Source: Siphonodentalium dalli (taxonomy: Eukaryota; Mollusca; Scaphopoda; Gadilida; Siphonodentaliidae). Taken from it: a stretch of DNA of 64,000 bases. The stretch spans positions 187,712,716-187,776,715 of the forward strand of contig CP136066.1 in assembly GCA_032622095.1 (NCBI GenBank). Reading direction: 5' to 3'. Under the pieces are notes generated by a model that was given only the letters and a program-made list of their open reading frames with translations, did no database searches and was not told where the DNA came from. Below, one piece after another: positions 35,384 through 46,324 of this stretch (position 1 is its first letter; the number at the start of each line of letters is the position of its first letter). Both the position numbers and the translations under genes were made by a program.

Positions 35384-36060
35384 TTAGCAGCCTATTGTTT
35401 GGATCGACCACACAAATGTGTACACATGTAGTTAACACATATGTGTTGTCTTGCCCAACAGCATTGTGTACAAGAACAATACAAATAGTGTAATGGCGGT
35501 GAACACTATTGTTTGGATCAACCACACAAATGTGTACGCATGTGATTAACACATATGTGTAGTCTCGCCCAACAACATTGTGTACAATAACAATACAAAT
35601 AGTGTTATGGCGGTGAACACTATTGTTTGGATCAACCACACAAATGTGTACGCGTGTGATTAACACATATGTGTAGTCTCGCCCAACAACATTGTGTACA
35701 ATAACAATACAATCTTGTGTGGTAGCGGTGAACTTATTGTTTCCTTAGTGCAAACATATTTGTGTCCATTCAACGAACAATTACATGTGCTGGACCAAAA
35801 CATCTTTGTGTGTGTCAACTACACAACTATGTAGGTCAGTTACCACACATAAACTGTTCATCTGCATCCACACAATCTTGTGCGCAACTTAGCACACATT
35901 TAATGTGTGCCTACAAAGAACAAGTTGTTTGGTCGATCCACACAGTTTGTTAGCCACCGCCACACAACAGATGTGTGATAATTTGCCACACAATGTTGTG
36001 CTCGATCAAGTGGCTACACAAACTGTGTGGTAACTGTGTGGTTCTACCACACAGTCGTTT
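35384..36060. repeat. CACACAA-rich tandem repeat, ~114 bp period
   Basis: Three similar ~114 bp units start at about 35396, 35510 and 35624 (ATTGTTTGGATC(A/G)ACCACAC). Beyond them the sequence becomes a degenerate field of CACACAA/TTGTGTG words in both orientations up to 36060. The minus-strand 134-codon frame at 35262-35666 is a product of the period, which is divisible by three. Confidence 0.85.
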
Positions 36061-36299
36061 TAAGAGTGTATACAGTACTCTAGCCACGGCCTATATGGGT
36101 GATTCTCCCTTAAATGAACAAATACGTCCCGAAAATTCTGAAAAAATTAAATATGTCACATGCCGATGAATTTTATGTGAGTATGTAGCACAGATATTGG
36201 TGACCACGAATATGACATTTGGCAAAATTATAGGGCAAGGTCAAGGTCAATCAAGGTCGTTCATTACAGCATGTGTCAATGACGTTTTTTGGGTTGAAT

Positions 36300-37060
36300 C
36301 AGGGCGACGTCATTGTCAAATTCGCTCTTTCTCCAAAACTTGTGTTTAATTCGAATATCATGATTAATGGAAACCAACCAAACTTTTGCCACTTTTTTTG
36401 CCATTTGCCCTTTAATAGTTGAATTATCAACATGTTCATCACGGAGTAGCCGATGATGTATCTGTCCAAACGACGTATCGCCCAGCTCCGAACGTTGAGA
36501 CGTCTATGAGATACGGCCATTTGAATATAGGTGGTGGAAATTTGTGTGTTTTGTGGGCGTGACTTATAGAGTTCAAACTCTCAAAGAGCTCAACGAATAC
36601 AGGGCACAGATCTGATAATTGGAAACAGATTTTGATCGCATAAAGGGCGATTTCTATCAAGTCGGGCATATGCCCTGGTCCATCGTACATGCACTTGGTT
36701 TGACGCCAAACGATCGAGGAACTCTGGTGTAGACAACGTGAACATATGTCAATCAAACTCTGTTCCTCAAGGGGTTCGCCAAATTGCAAAGAGAATTTAC
36801 AATAGAAAACAATGTCGATGGATTTCTCTTACATGTTTCAAGATATCTAACTGAAATTTGGACTTTAGGGTTTTTTCGATGAGCTCAATCAGATAGAATT
36901 GTCAGTGAGATATTCTGATGGCCCAAAATGTGTCATTGACGCCTTTGCGATACCACACGAGCCGGAAATCGTCCCACAGGCAGAACGATTGTTGAAAAGT
37001 ACCGAAACAATTGATTTTCAAATTGTCATCTGCTTCTCTCTGATACCCGGGGCCCTCCCC
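36300..37060 (+). pseudogene. Decayed protein-coding gene, unknown product
   Basis: Protein-like stretches follow one another on the + strand in shifting frames. These include GDVIVKFALSPKLVFNSN (36303-), DDVSVQTTYRPAPNVETSMR, TYRVQTLKELNEYRAQI, DFDRIKGDFYQVGHMPWSIV, TLFLKGFAKLQREFTIENN and LLHVSRYLTEIWTLGFF, then after a slip in a T6 run ELNQIELSVRYSDGPKCVID, to about 37060. Each break is a stop or a one/two-base frameshift. The overlapping minus-strand frames (36299-36789) look less protein-like. I cannot name the family. A processed or degraded host gene and a transposon protein are both possible. Confidence 0.5.
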
Positions 37061-37199
37061 ACTAACTCACTCACTCACCCCCCCCCCCCGATCCAATAGG
37101 AACTATATGTGTATGTACATCGTGTTGACTCTTTTACGACAGAACCACCAAACTATTCTAAGCTTGAAATGTGTCTGTGGCTGGCTGTAACGTTATTCT

Positions 37200-37590
37200 G
37201 CGTCGCGGTGTGGACATGTCGCGGTGTGGACAATTTTTATAATTTCTTCATTTTTTTTCATTTTCTGTTTATGTCAGGCGTCCATTCGTTTTTATTCACG
37301 ATTCTTCACCCCATGTGTACTATTTGAGCAATTTTGGTAGTCTCCCGACATATTTTCTAGTTCCTTTGATAGCGTCGCGGTGTGGACATTAATTAATTAA
37401 GGTTCGCTGGAGGGTATACACTTATTTTCGTCCCATTTTTCATGTGTTTCGATTCTTTATATTATCCAAAATCTTCAAAACAAATTGTGAAAAGGCAAAA
37501 CTTTCTTATGCGTATGGTAGGTTGTTGCCCTTAGTTAAAATGGAACCGGGATGGCCTATATTGTAAATAATGTCGCGGTGTGGACATTTC
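37200..37590 (+). repeat. Four dispersed copies of GTCGCGGTGTGGACA
   Basis: The 15-base word occurs at about 37201, 37219, 37374 and 37572, always in + orientation, in otherwise AT-rich non-coding DNA. It may be a dispersed minisatellite unit or a set of protein-binding sites. Confidence 0.8.
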
Positions 37591-37599
37591 TCGAGACAG

Positions 37600-38608
37600 G
37601 CGATTTTCGATGTTTCAGAGTCAATATTTACATCAAACCACGAAAAACGTGCATCATAAATGATATTCATAGATAAACAGTCCAAGATATAACATAACAG
37701 TGCACGTTCTTTGTCAATTAGAGGTAAGATAACTTAATAGGAATAAAATGAAATTTCGCAGTTAGGCGATGAGACAGTGCGATTTTCGTGTTTTCTCGTT
37801 GTTTTGATCATGTAACTAAAGGCATGTGTTGATATATTACAATACTGTTATAAATATCATAACGTTGTGCCACATGCTCCTCGGTGAAATGGAACGCCAC
37901 AATAGGTCTTGTTTGTGGCACAATCATATTTTTATGGAACAATTGTACACGAGACATCAATTTGCTCGTTTAAGGGAGAACCACCCATATAAAGTATTAA
38001 GAACGCCATTGAAGTGAATGGAAAACGAAACCATAAACGATATTTATCGTGAGTGGTGTTTCACTTTTTTGAGTGCCAGCCATAATTATTATAAAAAAAC
38101 CCAGATATAAGTGCCTATTTTAAAAGTTGATATAGACCTATTATATAGTCCTATAACCATACAATGATTGTATACAATTTAAAATGTACATTGAATGGCT
38201 AGGCCCGCCTGGGACCCTTGTCACGGCTTGTGTTAGATTTCATGAACTGGTAAATTTAATTAGCTATTCTCAAAATTATTTTCTGGCGAGGTTGTCCAAT
38301 GACTGACAGTCCCTGATCGGGCTGTCTCGTGTCGGTTTGTCTGCCGGATGGTCCTGTTTCTCGATAATCGGTCACAGGCTCCCTCCGTTTTTGTTGTTGA
38401 TGATGATGTTAGCGTTTCGTTTCGTCATAGACCTAACGCTGAATTCCATATTTTTTTTTATTTGCAAAGAGGGGAGATAACCATTTTGTTGTCAAAATGT
38501 GAAACCTCACGTGTATTTTAACTATTTACCACCAAGAAAAACGGTATTATTGAAGCTTTTCCATGTGGACAAATTCATCTGTGGTCATGCAAACAATTAG
38601 GAAAAGTG
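37600..38608. other. Upstream region of DCAF4
   Basis: No TATA box is obvious. A CACGTG E-box lies at about 38509-38514 and CCATTTTG, the inverse of a YY1-like core, at about 38481. The 5' UTR start cannot be placed. Transcription probably begins within the last ~300 bases, where the sequence becomes less AT-rich. Confidence 0.35.
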
Positions 38609-39446
38609 ATGTCGTCCAAAAATACACAAAATAAAAAGCAATCAAAAGCAAAATGTGGAAAAGTTTCCACTGAAACGAATGTTGAAAAAATTGACTACGC
38701 CGAAGCAATTTCTTCGTCACGTGGAGGTGGTAGAAAATCTCGTCAAAGTACCAGAAGTAAGAACAGGTTTAAAACTTATTGTAAGTCGAATGAAAACAGA
38801 GGTGACTCAGCTAATTTGAGAAAACGCCACCACATTGAAGTCAGCAAGCAAATTGAGCATGCAGACAATTCTTCACTGACTTCTGTCTGTTCGGGTTCAA
38901 CAAAGTCTCAAATTCGAAGCAGAAGATTTTCGAAGACATCAACTGCAGTGAAACCTGATAGTGTTAAGAAGAAATCAGAAATAAAAACAAGAGTCAGAAA
39001 TAAAAAGGCAAAAGGTTTTGCTTATGACAGCGCAAGCACTAGTGAAACTGTAAATTCTCAAAGTCAAAAGGTGAACAAGGTATCATCGAAAGGAAAATGT
39101 TTTGGTCGACGCCAGAACACTAAAAAGAAAACTACTAGTACATGTACTTCTGTTGGCACACAAGTTTCGAAACGATTTCACCAAGGCAATGTTCAACACT
39201 GGCAATCTAAACACTTCCCTTATGAATATGGACTTGGTACTTCAAATGTTGTGGGGCATGTGAAGAGAGCTCCTTGGTTTGGATATTGTAGTGTGAAGAG
39301 AAGTGATCTGAGTAGCGCTACTGCTCCTTCATTGGCTTCATTGACTTCATGTTCATATTCTGCTAGTAGTACTGGTACAAACTTTTCCAGTATGTCTGGG
39401 AAGAAGCCATCTTCAAGTTCTCATGCAAGGCATTGTAAAGGCTCAG
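38609..39446 (+). CDS. DCAF4: DCAF4 (WDR21) exon 1, coding: disordered N-terminus
   Basis: DCAF4 is a WD40 substrate receptor of the CUL4-DDB1 ubiquitin ligase. This exon encodes residues 1-279 plus the first base of codon 280. It is very rich in Ser, Lys, Arg and Thr, with no fold visible and probably disordered. The donor CAG|GTACAG at 39446/39447 is chosen because its phase-1 G joins AG at 43801 to make Glu, giving EIPGFYYDKEKKRYF. Human DCAF4 has ELPGFYFDPEKKRYF at the matching place (from memory). The frame runs on to a stop at 39541 if unspliced. With all five exons the protein is 724 residues, against about 495 in human, and the extra length is all here. The ATG at 38609 is the first good start, just after an in-frame GTG. 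Confidence 0.8.
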
Positions 39447-39636
39447 GTACAGGAAGCCGGAAGAAAAGTCCAAGTACAGAATCGCAGTCTGATAAAAACA
39501 TTGATATCCTTTTTGATTTTCCATACCATGTTTACCCTTAAGTAAAGACAAGAAATAACTGAAATAATTTTGTCCATATAAAGATTCTGAACATTAAGCT
39601 GCTATACAATTTCAGCAATATACAATGTAATTCACA

Positions 39637-41019
39637 TACCCTGCTAGACAAAACAAGTGTCCACTTAACCGCGGTGCGGTTAGCGTTACCACCGCGGCTG
39701 AAATGCAACTACACCGCGGCTCCACCGGGTAACTACAGTTGGGCCGCGGTGTACATGTACTTGCTGTTCGGCCATTGTGTAGTTGCCGCGGTGTACATGT
39801 ATGTTCATTAAACTGAAAAAAGATGACACAAACCAGAAATCTAACCATGGTGTACATGCCGTTTGGCCGCGGTGTAGTTAGGGCTTCACGGTATCCGGAT
39901 TTTAATACCGACTACGGTATTGAAAATGATACCGCGATATGACTAAATATCGTCACCAATAAATTTGAGTAGAACTGTTTGAGAATGATACTAGTAGCAA
40001 GTAGACAAAAATATAGCATTATTAATTTGATAATGATAACTATGAACACATGTTGCTTTGACAGGTATATAAAATAAATAATTAATATAAATGGTCCTGA
40101 GTTTCGTTCTTTATACGACGGATAGATATATTTATAAGTGCCTGACGTAATCGGGAATTTCCTACCAACTGCGGGTCGCTTATGACATTAAAAATGAAGC
40201 TAACAGTCGCTCGTGTAAATAATAACAGCAAACATGTATTGATTTCATATTTTATATTGTACAAACAAAACAAGATAACTAATGTGACAAGCATAGAATA
40301 GAAGTCCGTATCTGATTTTAACTTATCCATTTTGATGTATAGGACTGATACCAGTATATGGCCGTGTAGTTATAATGATCTAATGAGTTAGTGCATTATA
40401 CGTCTAATGCATAAGATTTTGTGGCACTGTTGAACGCGCGTCATTGTGTCTCCAGATTATAAAAACACCACACATTTTTTATTGTATTTGACCAGGAACC
40501 TTCCAGCAATATTGAGCTGAGAACAGCCTGTATACACACATCAATTGCCGCCCATGCAATAAGGCATGCCGACTTGATTGTCCGCAGTGTGTTGACAACG
40601 CTTATGGAGCAGTGAGAAATAATTAATTTTTACGCCACGCTAAACCGAAGCCGTTAGCAATGGTCTTTGTCTCAGCATCAGAGGTGTCGATGGTTGCTAA
40701 ATACTTGACACTGATAGAGATATCGTCGGTATTAATATCCACACCGGCGGCTACGATGTACCGACTATTTGCATAAAGTGAAACCGACTACACGGTGTCA
40801 AAAGCAGTATCGCGATATGACTAAATACCGTGAAGCCCTAGGTGTAGTTGTGTTTCGTCTGTGGTGTACTTGCCGTTCTGCCGCAGTGTACTTGCTGTTC
40901 GGCCACGGTGTACTTGCCGTTCGGCCGCGGTGCTCAACTGCAGTTATGAACTCTGACACCGCGGCCGAACAGCAAATACACTGCGGTGCCAATGGACACT
41001 TGTTTTGTCCAGCGGGGTA
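39637..41019 (+). mobile_element. TA-flanked GC-rich element, copy 1, split by a hAT insertion
   Basis: Ends TACCCTGCTAGACAAAACAA and TTGTTTTGTCCAGCGGGGTA match those of the intact 379 bp copy at 45473-45851. The interior is a string of CCGCGGTGTACTTGCCGTTC units in both orientations. It is interrupted at 39871-39878 by the hAT-like element. It lies in DCAF4 intron 1. Confidence 0.88.
39879..40840. mobile_element. Non-autonomous hAT-like element with 8-bp target duplication
   Basis: 962 bp with terminal inverted repeats TAGGGCTTCACGGTAT and ATACCGTGAAGCCCTA, flanked by the direct repeat GGTGTAGT at 39871-39878 and 40841-40848. An 8-bp duplication with TAGGG-type ends is characteristic of hAT transposons. 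No transposase is present. It sits inside the GC-rich element at 39637-41019, so it is the younger insertion. Confidence 0.92.
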
Positions 41020-41155
41020 CCATATAAAAAACAATATGAATAATAACAAGGTTTTTCTCATGATTCAAGGTGTAAAAGTATCCTTGGAATATCAAACTAA
41101 TTTAAAAAAAAGATTTTCTTAACTATTCTAAGTGTATTTAAAATTTATAAAAGGA

Positions 41156-41653
41156 GCTTACTAGATCATGGCATGAAACTCTGCTCTGGCTAACACCCGT
41201 AGAGATCATATTCCATCAATGCAAAAACTGTGAACTTTTTGAAGGTTTGACAGGGAACCTTATAAAGTCTGGACAAACAATAACACGGTGGGGGGGATAT
41301 ATTTCTTACAATGCAGTTATTATCTGCTCCTTAATAATCTTATCTGCTCCTTTCACTGTAGGTGAAGGTCCCAACTCAAAATCATGCTTTTCTGTGATTC
41401 GTGTGAGCCGATATCGCAATTAACATTCAATTAAAATTTCCAGTTGGGACCTTCACCTACTGTGAAGTACATTATTAAGGAACAGATATACATGTATAAA
41501 TAACTCAGAAATATATTCCCCACATTATATTTTCGACTTTATAAGGTTCCCTGTCAAAACTTCAAAAAGTTCCCAGGTTTCATACTGTTGGAATATGAAC
41601 TCTACAGGTGTAAGCCAGAGTAGAGATTCATGGTATGATCTAGGAGCTTACAA
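41156..41653. mobile_element. Foldback element, ~500 bp
   Basis: An imperfect inverted repeat over its whole length. Outer arms contain CTTACTAGATCATGGCATGA and the inverse of CATGGTATGATCTAGGAG. Inner arms meet around the AGTTGGGACCTTCACCTAC pair at about 41360 and 41443. Located in DCAF4 intron 1. Confidence 0.8.
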
Positions 41654-42119
41654 GCCACCAAGCAGAAAGCCAACAAAAAGAAAAGTAAAAAAATCGGCTT
41701 TAATGACACTAACCTTACAAGTTAAAGAACCCTCTCAAATGCCTCTATAAGGAAGATGGAACATACATGTACATGCACTTCCATTTGTAAATGTATGTGA
41801 TAAATCACCCATAAATTTGTGTCACTTCAAAGGTTACAATTTACTTGTACCTGTAGCAGTTGAGCCTGTGTTTGAACTGCAGTTGGTCTGTGTGTGGTTT
41901 GATATTAGTCATTGTGCTGATCATTACTTTGAGATTGTGCTGACATACCGGTACCACACATGCTGTAATATAGTATTACATGTAATAGTGTGGCATGATA
42001 TAGTAAAATCCAGATGGAATTTCCAAAAATGAAATAAACATGGAGGTAGAATAAAAGCATAGCCCTGAGGTCTTCAAATTTTCACAAGAACATGTACATG
42101 TGTACAAACTACTAGTCTG

Positions 42120-42570
42120 TTAGGCCAAAATAAAAAAAAGACCTGTAAATCTGGCACCCCAACCGTTTTCATTTTATTGATTTTGCAAAATTAGTATGCA
42201 TCCGATTTTATTTTCCTTGTAAACTGATTCATTTTCAAAAAATGGACACATCGCATGTACTGTTAAACCAGAAATTATACCACACGTCAGTTAGGTCACA
42301 GCTGAATCAAATTAATATTTTACATATTTTATTCAATAAAACAATAAATTACACTACATTTATATTCTAATATTATGTACTTAGTTTTATTATTTTATAG
42401 TACATTACAAACAAGGAGAAGAAGTCTGGGAGGGGGGTATTCATATTTATTTTGAGCAAAGTTGAAAATAAAATGAAAAGATAAAATAAAATGAAAAGCC
42501 AACCGCCCGTCCCTATTTTTTTCTTGCATGTCACCAGAAACAAAGGTATATATTTTTTTGGCCTTATCAA
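42120..42570. mobile_element. TAGGCCAAAA-ended element, diverged copy
   Basis: TAGGCCAAAATAAAAAAAAG at 42120 and the inverse-type TTTTTTTGGCCTTATC near 42566 match the ends of the element at 47656-48520. The interior is AT-rich and includes AAAATGAAAAG runs. Confidence 0.55.
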
Positions 42571-43269
42571 GTTTTTTGAAATAAAGGACAAATACCAGTG
42601 GTACATGTATTTCATACAGCTCACATGTAAAAGTGCTCAATCACCACTACCTAGTGGCCCGGCATAATAGACCTGTATTTTATTAGTCAGACTACATTTT
42701 TTAAGTCATTTATTTATAATTAGTAAGCATTACCTTCTAGACGTTTCGTACTTTGTTCATTTCAAATGAAGACTTTTCGTACCATTTGGTCTTTTCATAC
42801 CAATGTCTTTGGTTGTTTCGTACCCAGTACCATAATCTACATGTATGGTATTTTCATACCATCAGCGAAAAATATTTCAAAGAGTAATTTTATCCAATGT
42901 ATTAGGTTTTATTATTTTATAGAAATAAAAAGTCATATATGAATAACAATAACTGACACACATTTACAAAGCACAGATGCGCTGCCGCACATGCATATAC
43001 ATGTGTAGTCACTGAATCTGTATCTTCTAGAGTTCTGTATTTACATCTACATGTATGGTACAGGTAGTGTACAATCTCAACAGCTCGGCCATTTCTGCTT
43101 GATATCACATGGAAATGGCCGAGTCCTAAAAGAAAGTGGTACAGTACTTACAAGTACCTGTAATTTGTTATTAGCACTTATAATGACTAATCATTGACTA
43201 CCAATTTGTAATAACAACATCCCTGTAAGCTGTCTGTGTCAATTATGAAGCACAATACAAATTAATCCT

Positions 43270-43732
43270 GAACATCTTCAAGTCTGCAAATAGTGTGTCT
43301 GTTCATTTGCAGAATGAGGTCCCCAGAGGGTGAATTTACGGTGGGCTAGCATCACCAAGTTTACCTTCTAGGAACCTCATTCTGCTTAGGCCTTAACTGT
43401 TATGGGATACCTCAACTGTTATGGGATACCTAGGATCAGTTGAAGTTTGTGATGTTCACGGAACTTCACCCATTAGTCACCTTGATTATGCATTTAACTT
43501 TTTTTTAAAGTTAGGGGATATAGAAACTTCTCAGAAGGGAACAAGTAACTAAAACAATGTTAATTTGAGACTGTAGATACTTCCCAGAAGATGAGGCCTA
43601 AGCAGATGATGTCCCCAGAGGGTGAATTTGTTGATGCTAGCCACCTTGCGGATTAGTGTTAATAAATTCATCTTCTGGGGACCTCATTCTGCTAATGACA
43701 GGCAGATAATTTGCAGACTTGAACATTATCGG
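43270..43732. mobile_element. Foldback MITE with GAGGTCCCCAGAGGGTGAAT arms, copy 1
   Basis: AAGTCTGCAAATAGTGTGTC...GCAGAATGAGGTCCCC on the left is inverted on the right as GGGGACCTCATTCTGC...ATTTGCAGACTTG. The middle holds additional copies of GGTCCCCAGAGGGTGAATTT (the G or T after the GA varies). The element ends about 68 bp before the DCAF4 exon 2 acceptor. A related copy lies at 50640-50870. Confidence 0.75.
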
Positions 43733-43800
43733 TTGGTTTAACTATACGCATGATTGTTTATTTTTTACTTTCATGTTCTATCCTTAACGGTTTTCACCAG

Positions 43801-44660
43801 AGATTCCTGGATTCTATTATGACAAAGAGAAGAAAAGGTATTTCAAAATACTCCAACATGACAAAGGAGTTAATACCATGACAAGGGAGAGCATACTAAG
43901 AAAGGAAGCCGAGCAGAGGAGACAGATTGATATTATACAGGTCGCTCTGTTCAAGCCGTTAGTGCAGGATGCAGAAAACCCCAAACACAATCTAGTACAG
44001 GTGTTCCAAGAGCGAAACACAGGCATGATGAATAAAAAAAAGTATGAAAATATGTGTATTGCAACTTCATGCTGTCGATTGAGGCCTACACAGTCATCAA
44101 CTGTGTTTAATTACCGAACAATAATGGGTTATTCTTCAGTTGAACACATGCTACACATGCAGTTGTTTGGACCGAATAATGATGAAGTTTTAGGTGTGTG
44201 GTCAGTCAAGGACAATGCTGTGCAGAAAATGCAATTGCTTAAACTGATAGGAAGACCTAAATCTGATGATGATAGTGGGTTTGGTATGGAGGTTAAACAG
44301 CTTGGTGTAACTGTATTACAGACATGGAATAAAATCACAGATGTTTGTTTGGCGCCACAAGGAGATGATCCGTCATGTAGGCGAGTGCTGTACACAACTA
44401 TGTCTTATATTGATAATAATTATAGTTTGGCGCTGATTAGAGATCTTAGTTCATTCCATTCTGATGAGGATCCGGAGGAGCATTGCAGGGATTTTAATTT
44501 AGGGTTGAAAGCCACTTGGAGTTGTGCATGGAATCCGTATACCTCGAGGTTCAGTGTGGGATCGGAGAAGAAGTCGCTGATGGTGGATGTAATGAGTCGA
44601 CAGATGTGGGAGTTCAACACACATAAGAGTGATGTTCTCTGCCAGGTGTTCTCGAAACAG
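43801..44660 (+). CDS. DCAF4: DCAF4 exon 2: conserved PGFYYD entry and WD40 propeller start
   Basis: Exon from acceptor TTTTCACCAG|AG to donor AAACAG|GTAAGT at 44660/44661, encoding residues 280-566. It opens with IPGFYYDKEKKRYFKILQH and MTRESILRKEAEQRRQ, the conserved region just before the propeller in DCAF4. It ends with WSCAWNPYTSRFSVG and SDVLCQVFSKQ, corresponding to AWSCAWSLN and SDVLAQQF in human. The middle (about residues 320-480) is more diverged and would form the first propeller blades. Phase 1 in, phase 0 out. Confidence 0.92.
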
Positions 44661-45245
44661 GTAAGTTTCACAGCATTGGCATTCAGCCTTCATACATGTA
44701 GGCCTCAAAATCCAAAAAAAATAGCGAGAATCAAAATATAGCATTTCTACAGTGGTTCAGCTGCTTTTACGAGAATCGAATTAAGAATCATGATTATGAT
44801 TCTCATCAGATTTTAAGCCCCAGTGGACTGCCAAACAAAGCAATGTCCAGTAGGGCGCTGTGTTTATATTAGCTTTCAAATTATCCAGATGTAACCAATT
44901 CAATTGGAAATCAATTGCCAGATTTAAAACCTCTCCTTGCCAGATTTGAAACATCTAAATTTTTTCCTGACACAAGTGTGGCTTATAATTTTTAGGTTAC
45001 TTTAAAAAAAAATTACGGTACCTGTGGTTCGGTGGGGTTGGAAGGTGGTCAGCAGTTACATGGGTGTATTCAGATGGTTAGAACTTGTATTATGCATTTA
45101 ATAAATGATACATGTACATGTACCTTTCTCCGGTAAAATCTTCAACTCTGTGTTAATTTATGAATTTAAAAAGGGCATAATTATATGATCTAGAAGGGTA
45201 CAAGTTTATACATCCAGAGGTTATAAGTTGACTTAACATCAGTTA

Positions 45246-45458
45246 CAGTAATGCCCTAAATAATCGACTCCTTAACCAAGCAGAATTATGAGTAATTTTT
45301 CAGGATTCAGTCAGAAATATGGCTTGTTGCCATTCATCGGAAAGCTCTCACTGAGAGCTTTCCGATGAATGGCAACAAGCCATATTTCCAACTAAATCCT
45401 GAAAAAATTACCCATAATTCTGCTGTGGTTAAGGAGTCTATTATTTAGGGCATTACTG
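45246..45458. mobile_element. Tc1/mariner-type hairpin MITE, copy 1
   Basis: A near-perfect 213 bp hairpin with ends CAGTAATGCCCTAAATAATC and inverse, flanked by TA on both sides (45244-45245, 45459-45460). CAGT termini with a TA target are the Tc1/mariner signature. The centre is AGCTCTCACTGAGAGCT. In DCAF4 intron 2. Relatives lie at 55477, 57090 and 61159. Confidence 0.9.
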
Positions 45459-45472
45459 TATGACTTGACTCT

Positions 45473-45851
45473 TACCCTGCTGGACAAAACAAGTTTCCAC
45501 TTAACCGCGGTGCGGTTAGCATTGCCACCGCGGCCGAAATGCAACTACACTGCGGCTCCACCGGCTAACAACAGTTGGGCTGCGGTGTACTTGCCATTCG
45601 GCCATGGTGTAGTTGCCGCGGTGTACGTTCATTAAACTGAAAAAAGATGATACAAACCCGAAATCTAACCACGATGTACATGCCATTCGGCCGCGTTGTA
45701 GTTGCATTTCGGCCATGGTGTACTTGCCGCTCGGCTGCAGTGTACTTGCCGTTCGGCCGCGGTGCTCAACTGCAGTTACAAACTCTGACAACGCGACCGA
45801 ACGGTAAATACACCGCGGTGCCAATGGACACTTGTTTTGTCCAGCGGGGTA
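45473..45851. mobile_element. TA-flanked GC-rich element, copy 2 (intact)
   Basis: 379 bp between TA dinucleotides with ends CCCTGCTGGACAAAACAAG and inverse. The interior is made of about a dozen CCGCGGTGTA(C/G)TTGCCGTT-type units in both orientations, each containing the CCGCGG palindrome. Non-coding; in DCAF4 intron 2, 15 bp from the hairpin MITE. Confidence 0.88.
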
Positions 45852-45978
45852 CATCTGGGCTACAATTTGCTAGGTAATAGAATTAGTTGCTGCTGTTGTT
45901 ATTGAAGTGTTGAGTCTTCAACATTCATCTGCTTCCATGTGACTCTAACACACATATTTATTGTATTTGCTTTCACAG

Positions 45979-46146
45979 GGTGGTAACATTCTATTTTCTG
46001 GGACGAGACAAGGAGAGGTTTTAGCTCATGACATGCGGAGCTCATCGACAGAACCAGTCAAATGTTTCCACCACTGTCTCAGTGTATCATCTATCAGACT
46101 TCTACAGGATGGATATAAAATGATCGTCAGTGACTTTGCCGGTCTG
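45979..46146 (+). CDS. DCAF4: DCAF4 exon 3: WD40 blade
   Basis: Acceptor TTTCACAG|GG at 45979 and donor CTG|GTATGT at 46146/46147 define 56 codons in phase 0 (residues 567-622). The sequence GGNILFSGTRQGEVLAHDMR then SSIRLLQDGYKMIVSDFAG parallels human LLFNGCRSGEIFAIDLR and SVRILQDEQYLMASDMAG. The open frame beyond 46146 is intron. Confidence 0.92.
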
Positions 46147-46324
46147 GTATGTCTCAGCCCAGTCTCTTTTAAAAGCCGACAAAAGTCCTATAATATTTAC
46201 GTCTTTCAATCTGTGGTAGGGTTTTCTTTTCTAGGATGATGTAGCTTTCCCAAGATGACGAAATAAATTGTTTCCAAATTTGGAGTGCATGCCTGGAACT
46301 CATCGTAATCTAATAGAAATCATC

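Noticed and set aside
35262-35666. 134-codon minus-strand frame with VHICVVDPNNS repeats
   Set aside because: The 114-bp tandem unit is divisible by three and lacks stops in this frame; the protein repeat is a by-product.
36439-36789. 116-codon minus-strand frame
   Set aside because: The + strand of the same interval gives a longer, collinear series of more protein-like segments; the minus frame is taken as its shadow.
39363-39551. Continuation of DCAF4 exon 1 to the stop at 39541 as a separate 311-residue gene
   Set aside because: The donor at 39447 has the right phase to restore the conserved E(I/L)PGFY junction at 43801. A stand-alone gene remains possible but is less economical.
45516-45854. 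112-codon frame with HRGRTAS-type repeats
   Set aside because: Lies entirely in the CCGCGG-unit element and reads the repeat units.
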